A stretch of 64,000 nucleotides of DNA from Earliella scabrosa (lineage: Eukaryota > Basidiomycota > Agaricomycetes > Polyporales > Polyporaceae). Made by a program: the position numbers and the translations under genes. The stretch spans positions 186,001 through 250,000 of the forward strand of contig JABYQQ010000002.1 in NCBI GenBank assembly GCA_022605405.1. The letters are read 5' to 3'. The notes beneath the pieces are model-generated. The model was not told the DNA's origin and did no database searches. It saw only the letters and a program-made list of their open reading frames with translations. How positions within the stretch are numbered: the stretch's first letter is position 1; each line of letters opens with the position of its first letter. Of the stretch, positions 57,084 through 64,000 are shown in pieces.

Positions 57084-58582
57084 ATGGTGAGTGGATATGT
57101 TTCCGCGTCCGTTGCTTTCTTTGACCGTCGCTGCAGCCATCGACGACCACGGGCGAGCCCGTGCCCATTGAGACGTCCCATGAGGACATGATTGTGCGTC
57201 TCGCTTCTCTCCGACACCCAGGGCTGCGCGAATTGACCGCGGAATAGCATGATGCGCAACTAGACTACTACGGAAAACGACTCGCGACGTGCTCGTCGGA
57301 CCGCACGGTGAAGGTGTTCAATGTCGTGGATGGGGAGACACAGCGCACGGGTGGACACACGCTCAAAGGGTGAGTACTGCTGTCGCTTTCCCCCTCGCCG
57401 TTCGCGAACGCGTCGAAACCAGGCACACCGGCCCCGTGTGGCAGGTCGCATGGGCGCACCCCAAGTTTGGCGACATTCTCGCGTCGTGTTCGTACGACGG
57501 CAAGGTCATCATTTGGAAGGAGCAGTTGGGTCAGGGTCCTGGTGCGGGTGGCTGGACGAAGATCAAGGAGCACACTCTCCACAAAGCCTCAGGTGCGTGC
57601 ATTGCTGTTCTGACATCTTTCTTTCTTCTCTGAGACCGCGCAGTGAACTCGGTTTCATGGGCTCCTCATGAGCTCGGTGCCATCCTCGCGTGCGCGTCCT
57701 CTGATGGCACAATCTCCGTCCTCACCTTCAAAAGTACGTGTTCCCGACCTTCTTTTTAACGTGTCCTTGACCTGATCACTGCACTTCGCCGCATACAATC
57801 AACCCCGCACGCGCTGCCTACTACCGTCGCTCGCCTTCCACCCTCACGTTCCATATAATGTGACCACCCTACGCGTGTCTGCCCCGCCCAACTACCTTCT
57901 CTCGACCCACAGACGACGGCACATGGGGCGCAGACGTCTTCGAAGGCCACGCCATCGGCTGCAACGCCGTCTCCTGGGCACCTGCCGTCCAGCCCGGGTC
58001 CCTGCTCGTCCCCCAGCCTTCGAACACCCTCCCCGGCCAGGCCCCGGCCGCGGTACAGAGCGTGAAGCGCTTTGCAAGCGCAGGCTGCGACAACCTCGTC
58101 AAGATTTGGGGCTTCCGCGACGACACGCAGGCGTGGGTCGAGGAGGACGTCCTTGACGGCCACGCCGACTGGGTCCGTGACGTTGCTTGGGCGCCTAACA
58201 TTGGTCTCCCGAGGAGCTACATTGCCACTGCGTCACAGGTGAGCACTCTCCTGCCGCCTTGTTTTCTTCTCTCCGTGGAAATACGAGTGTCATGCTGATG
58301 GACGCGTGCGCTGTGCGTGTGCAGGACAAGACCGTGCTCATATGGACAAAAGACTCGCCGACGTCTCCGTGGGTCAAGACCGCGCTCGACCCTTCTTCCG
58401 CGTCCGTGTCCCCCACTGGCGGCGCGTCTGCGCCCGCGGGCAAGTTCCCCGACGTCGTCTGGCGCGTCTCCTGGTCGCTCGCGGGCAACATCCTCGCCGT
58501 CAGCTGTGGCGACGGCAAGGTCACGCTCTGGAAGGAGAACCTCAAGGACGTGTGGGAGTGCGTGAGCGACATGACGAGCTAG
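57084..58582 (+). CDS. SEC13: Sec13, WD40 coat protein
   Basis: Beta-propeller protein shared by the COPII coat, the nuclear pore Y complex and SEA/GATOR (family knowledge). Exons 57084-57086, 57137-57193, 57248-57369, 57423-57592, 57644-57733, 57913-58238 and 58325-58582 join in phase to 341 residues. WD-type blades are visible: [40 protein letters not shown]...[66 protein letters not shown]...[13 protein letters not shown], and [20 protein letters not shown]. The first coding exon holds only the ATG, followed directly by GTGAGT; the next exon adds [18 protein letters not shown]. The order and spacing match Sec13 throughout. Confidence 0.97.
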
Positions 58583-58724
58583 GCTGTGTGCGCTTCATGT
58601 TGTACATACGTGGTTCGTGGTGTGGACTCCCTGGAACGAACGATGCGCGTCGCAAGACGCGGGCTGTAATCTCTACGTGATGATGGGTGTTCAGAGCTTA
58701 TGAACTCTGCGCAGACCTTGGTGG

Positions 58725-59000
58725 GTCTATTCATGGGGACGAGGACCCAGCGCGCCCCATCCAAAGACCCATGGGTATAGGCAGCTAGGATATAGAGTGC
58801 AGTTCGGCGGGCGACCATGACGGTGATGCAGTGCGCGCAACATAGGTTGGACGTGTGCTGAATAGTTGCCAGCCTTCGCGCTCTGGATAACTTAAAGATA
58901 TCATGGAGGTTGCGGGCCACCCGGCCTATTTTAGCACAATTCTCGAGAGGCCCACATGTGCAACATTCAAGTAGATGTTAGACCGTGTAACACAGACCTT
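58725..59000 (-). pseudogene. Relic of the S1 nuclease exon 1 and promoter, copy 3
   Basis: The minus-strand frame MVARRTALYILAAYTHG aligns with the signal peptide of the S1 nuclease (MLVLGTTLYILATYTHG), then sh shifts so that GWGALGH is lost. DNA such as ATAGGCAGCTAGGATATAGA is nearly identical to 53884-53903, and the promoter (GGCCTATTTTAGCACAATTC against GGGCCTATGTTAGCATAATT) is shared. Only this fragment is present; downstream exons are absent. Confidence 0.75.
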
Positions 59001-59443
59001 CTCCGCACAAGTCCCGTCACTGCGCCTTGGCCGGCGTGGAGACGGGGCTGCGAATACGTTTGTCCAGATGGCATCGGAGGAGGGCGTTGAGATCGGAGTC
59101 CTGTTGGATGTCGGAAGATACACCAATGACTTCAAATTGACCCCTTAGTCACAGTCGCAGTAGACCAGCTGCCTCGCAGGAAGTCGAGAAGTGTTGAAGC
59201 CGTCTGATAGTTCTCGATGTCGTTACGGTCGGATACTAATGTTGTAGACGTTAGCGCTTGAGCGGGTTTTGGCACTTCGGGAATAGCCGGAATGAACGCA
59301 TTACCTCGATGAAGTTCAATAGACGCTCGACGTGGTACTTGCTCTCATTCTCCCTGTCTTTTTCTCCTCTTCCTCCTCCCCTCCTTCCTCCCCTCCTTCC
59401 TCCTCCGCCTCCGCCTCAGCTCAGCGTCTGAGGCGTTGAGGAG
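59001..59443. other. Upstream region of mitochondrial EF-G
   Basis: No gene seen. A pyrimidine tract (TTCTCCTCTTCCTCCTCCCC and similar) runs from about 59350 to 59418, just before the start codon at 59444. Such tracts are common near fungal transcription starts. Confidence 0.5.
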
Positions 59444-62215
<2,772 letters not shown>

Positions 62216-62565
62216 GACGTAATGGACGTGACTTATATTGCATAGACGTGCTCTGCACATTGCTACTCACCGCTCATCGCTCATCGCATGCTCGCTCGCT
62301 CACATTACGATTACTCAATGTATAATTCACGTAGCACTAGTACCTAGACGCGAGTCCTCACCTCGTTACCGCGATGCACTGGAAAATGAATCATTCATCT
62401 GCCGTGGCTGTCTCCTATGCGCCTAGTGATGTGTGTAGCACCCGCGGGAAGTATGCGTTGGAACTTGGACTGACCAGAGGAGGAGGAGGAGCGTGTTGGG
62501 CGCATAGGGTGCGTCGGCTATTCCCGAAATGTCAGGTAAACGCCGCTCTGTCAAGAACGACCACC
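62216..62565. other. Spacer between mitochondrial EF-G and the HNH gene
   Basis: 350 bp holding the EF-G 3' UTR and the next promoter. No further gene is seen. Confidence 0.6.
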
Positions 62566-64000
62566 ATGAACGTCAATCCATTCAAACAGCCCCCGCCTAG
62601 CCGCCTTCATGGCCAAGTTGCCATCCTTCATCCCCACTACCGCGAATGTATACTTTGCTTCCCTGCCTATGATGATATCCCCGGCGAGTCGGCCGGTGGA
62701 GTGTACCACCGACTTGTTCAAGACGCGTGTTACGTCGTCGCCAACAATGCACACGGCTTCCTCACACTCGATCGCGAAGGCAAAGCTCGTGTTTCCGACA
62801 GGCTCTTCCTGAAGCCAGGAATGTATTTCTACCATCTCCACTCGGGACTCGTCGACTACCCGGTTGTCGCCCACTTTGCCGCCTGGACCCCTGAGCCGGT
62901 CCCAACCCACTGGACGCGCCATAGGACCGAGCACGAGAGGATGGAGATCGTATCCTGTTATGCAACAACCGAGACAGGAATGTCGGATGGAGTGAAGGCC
63001 CAGGATGGGGCTTGTATCGTTACAGGGTTTTCTCAGTGTGCGTTCTTATCTTCACTGTTGTTGTCGATAACCACCACCGCTAATGCTTGATGTGGCTGTC
63101 CGACAGCATGCGAGAACGCTCGCCTCGTTCCTTTGGACCAACGCGAGTGGTTCAGTGCGAACTTTATGAGCCGACACAGCCTCAACACAGGAGCGGGCAT
63201 CAACGACGTCGGAAATGGCGTCACATTGCGCAGCGACGTGCATGCTTGCCTTGACCGAGGTGGCTTCGTCTTCTATCCTACCGAGCGCGGAGGATTTGCG
63301 GGCTACATTGTGAACATTGAGGAATGGAACTATGTGGAGGTGCTCCACCGACGCGAGGTTAACATGCATGACCGCGTGGTCGGGGAATTCCTCTACGCGC
63401 GGTTTGCGTACAACATCATCCAGCAGCTTCCGTCGTTCTGGAGGTCTCTTGATTCTGTTCCCATTCCGCAGGCGATATTGGATGCTCGAAAGCGTCGATT
63501 GCAAGCGGAGAAACAGAAGAACGACGAGGACTCAGTTGACTCTGAGTATGAGCACGAGTGTGAGGATGGTGCGTCCTTTCCGACCTGAATATGTGCCGTG
63601 TTCATTCGTCAATATACCATCCGTTGCCATCGTCTGAGTACGTTACAGGGCCTTGTGCAACATGTCTTACTGATACCTGGATGTCCTGCAGATGTGGCCC
63701 AGTCTCCACGACACACCGAGGCATCGTCGTCAATGCAGCCACTCGTATGTGACGATAGGCGTTGGCAGGAAGCGCTCGTCACAACTTTTCCAATAATCCA
63801 GGAGCGTACGTCCCCATCTCCTTGCAGGGCATCTAAACATCTGCTCGGGCTCATTCCTTTGGACAGTGCCAGAAGTCGAACACCCTCCTGACATCCGTAC
63901 CGGCGCCCACATGGAGACCCCCCACATGCTGCGGCTCATGGAAGAGTACATCGAGAAGAACCCTCAGGTGCGGCAGGTGACTGGTCGGACGGCGCCCGAG
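62566..64000 (+). CDS. HNH-type protein, 3' end outside the window
   Basis: Exons 62566-63037, 63107-63568, 63692-63805 and 63867 onward are in phase; the gene continues past 64000. The middle part matches the fungal HNH_2 layout: CIVTGFSQSCENARLVPLDQ followed by EWFSANFM, then GINDVGNGVTLRSDVHACLD and GGFVFYP. In family members the first motif normally reads A-H-[IL]-V-P; here it is A-R-L-V-P, so a catalytic or structural His is replaced by Arg. The Asn in NDVGNG and the His in SDVHACLD are present. An N-terminal domain of about 150 residues (MNVNPFKQPPPSRLHGQVAI) has no motif I know. After the HNH region comes a charged stretch (ARKRRLQAEKQKNDEDSVDS). Such genes are common in mushrooms and their role is unknown. 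Confidence 0.78.

Overview
The window looks like nuclear DNA of a basidiomycete, most likely an Agaricomycete such as a polypore. This is inferred from many 45-80 bp GT-AG introns, GC-rich codons, FunK1 kinases, a DUF6534-type seven-helix protein, a Gti1/Pac2 regulator, an F-box protein and a multi-intron P450. No database was searched. Exon models were built by hand from splice consensus, frame agreement and family motifs; for most spliced genes the exon lengths sum to a whole number of codons.

Layout. 1-5.8 kb: a minus-strand cytochrome P450 split by a 697-bp transposon with a 9-bp target duplication. 5.8-10.2 kb: tRNA-Phe and a Gti1/Pac2 transcription regulator with a 1.16-kb intron. 12.1-19.4 kb: two full FunK1 kinases and a truncated third, sharing a promoter block. 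20.1-25 kb: a second tRNA-Phe, a seven-helix membrane protein, a 158-bp MITE, a one-helix membrane protein and a third tRNA-Phe. 25.7-36.3 kb: F-box protein, 13-exon sugar transporter, prefoldin subunit 5, PIN-domain protein, SEP-UBX (p47-like) protein, and two identical tRNA-Thr(CGU) genes. 36.8-40.4 kb: a long protein with four C-x4-C...C-x2-C modules and acidic SSDDEPL repeats, which I cannot assign to a known family. 42.3-45.5 kb: a large secreted protein with a NucA/NucB-like nuclease motif. 45.7-48.5 kb: a third full FunK1. 49.2-51.4 kb: a DUF6534 gene with a 266-bp MITE in its last intron. 52.3-59 kb: a secreted S1/P1 nuclease, a CK1-like kinase, SEC13, and two decayed copies of the S1 nuclease 5' region on either side of SEC13. 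59.4-62.2 kb: mitochondrial EF-G. 62.6-64 kb: an HNH-type protein cut by the window end.

Core cell genes (prefoldin 5, SEP-UBX, SEC13, mitochondrial EF-G) alternate with accessory genes (P450, FunK1, secreted nucleases, HNH) and with mobile or duplicated DNA. The accessory parts carry the signs of recent change: insertions, truncations, relic copies and lost catalytic residues. No operon-like pathway is visible.
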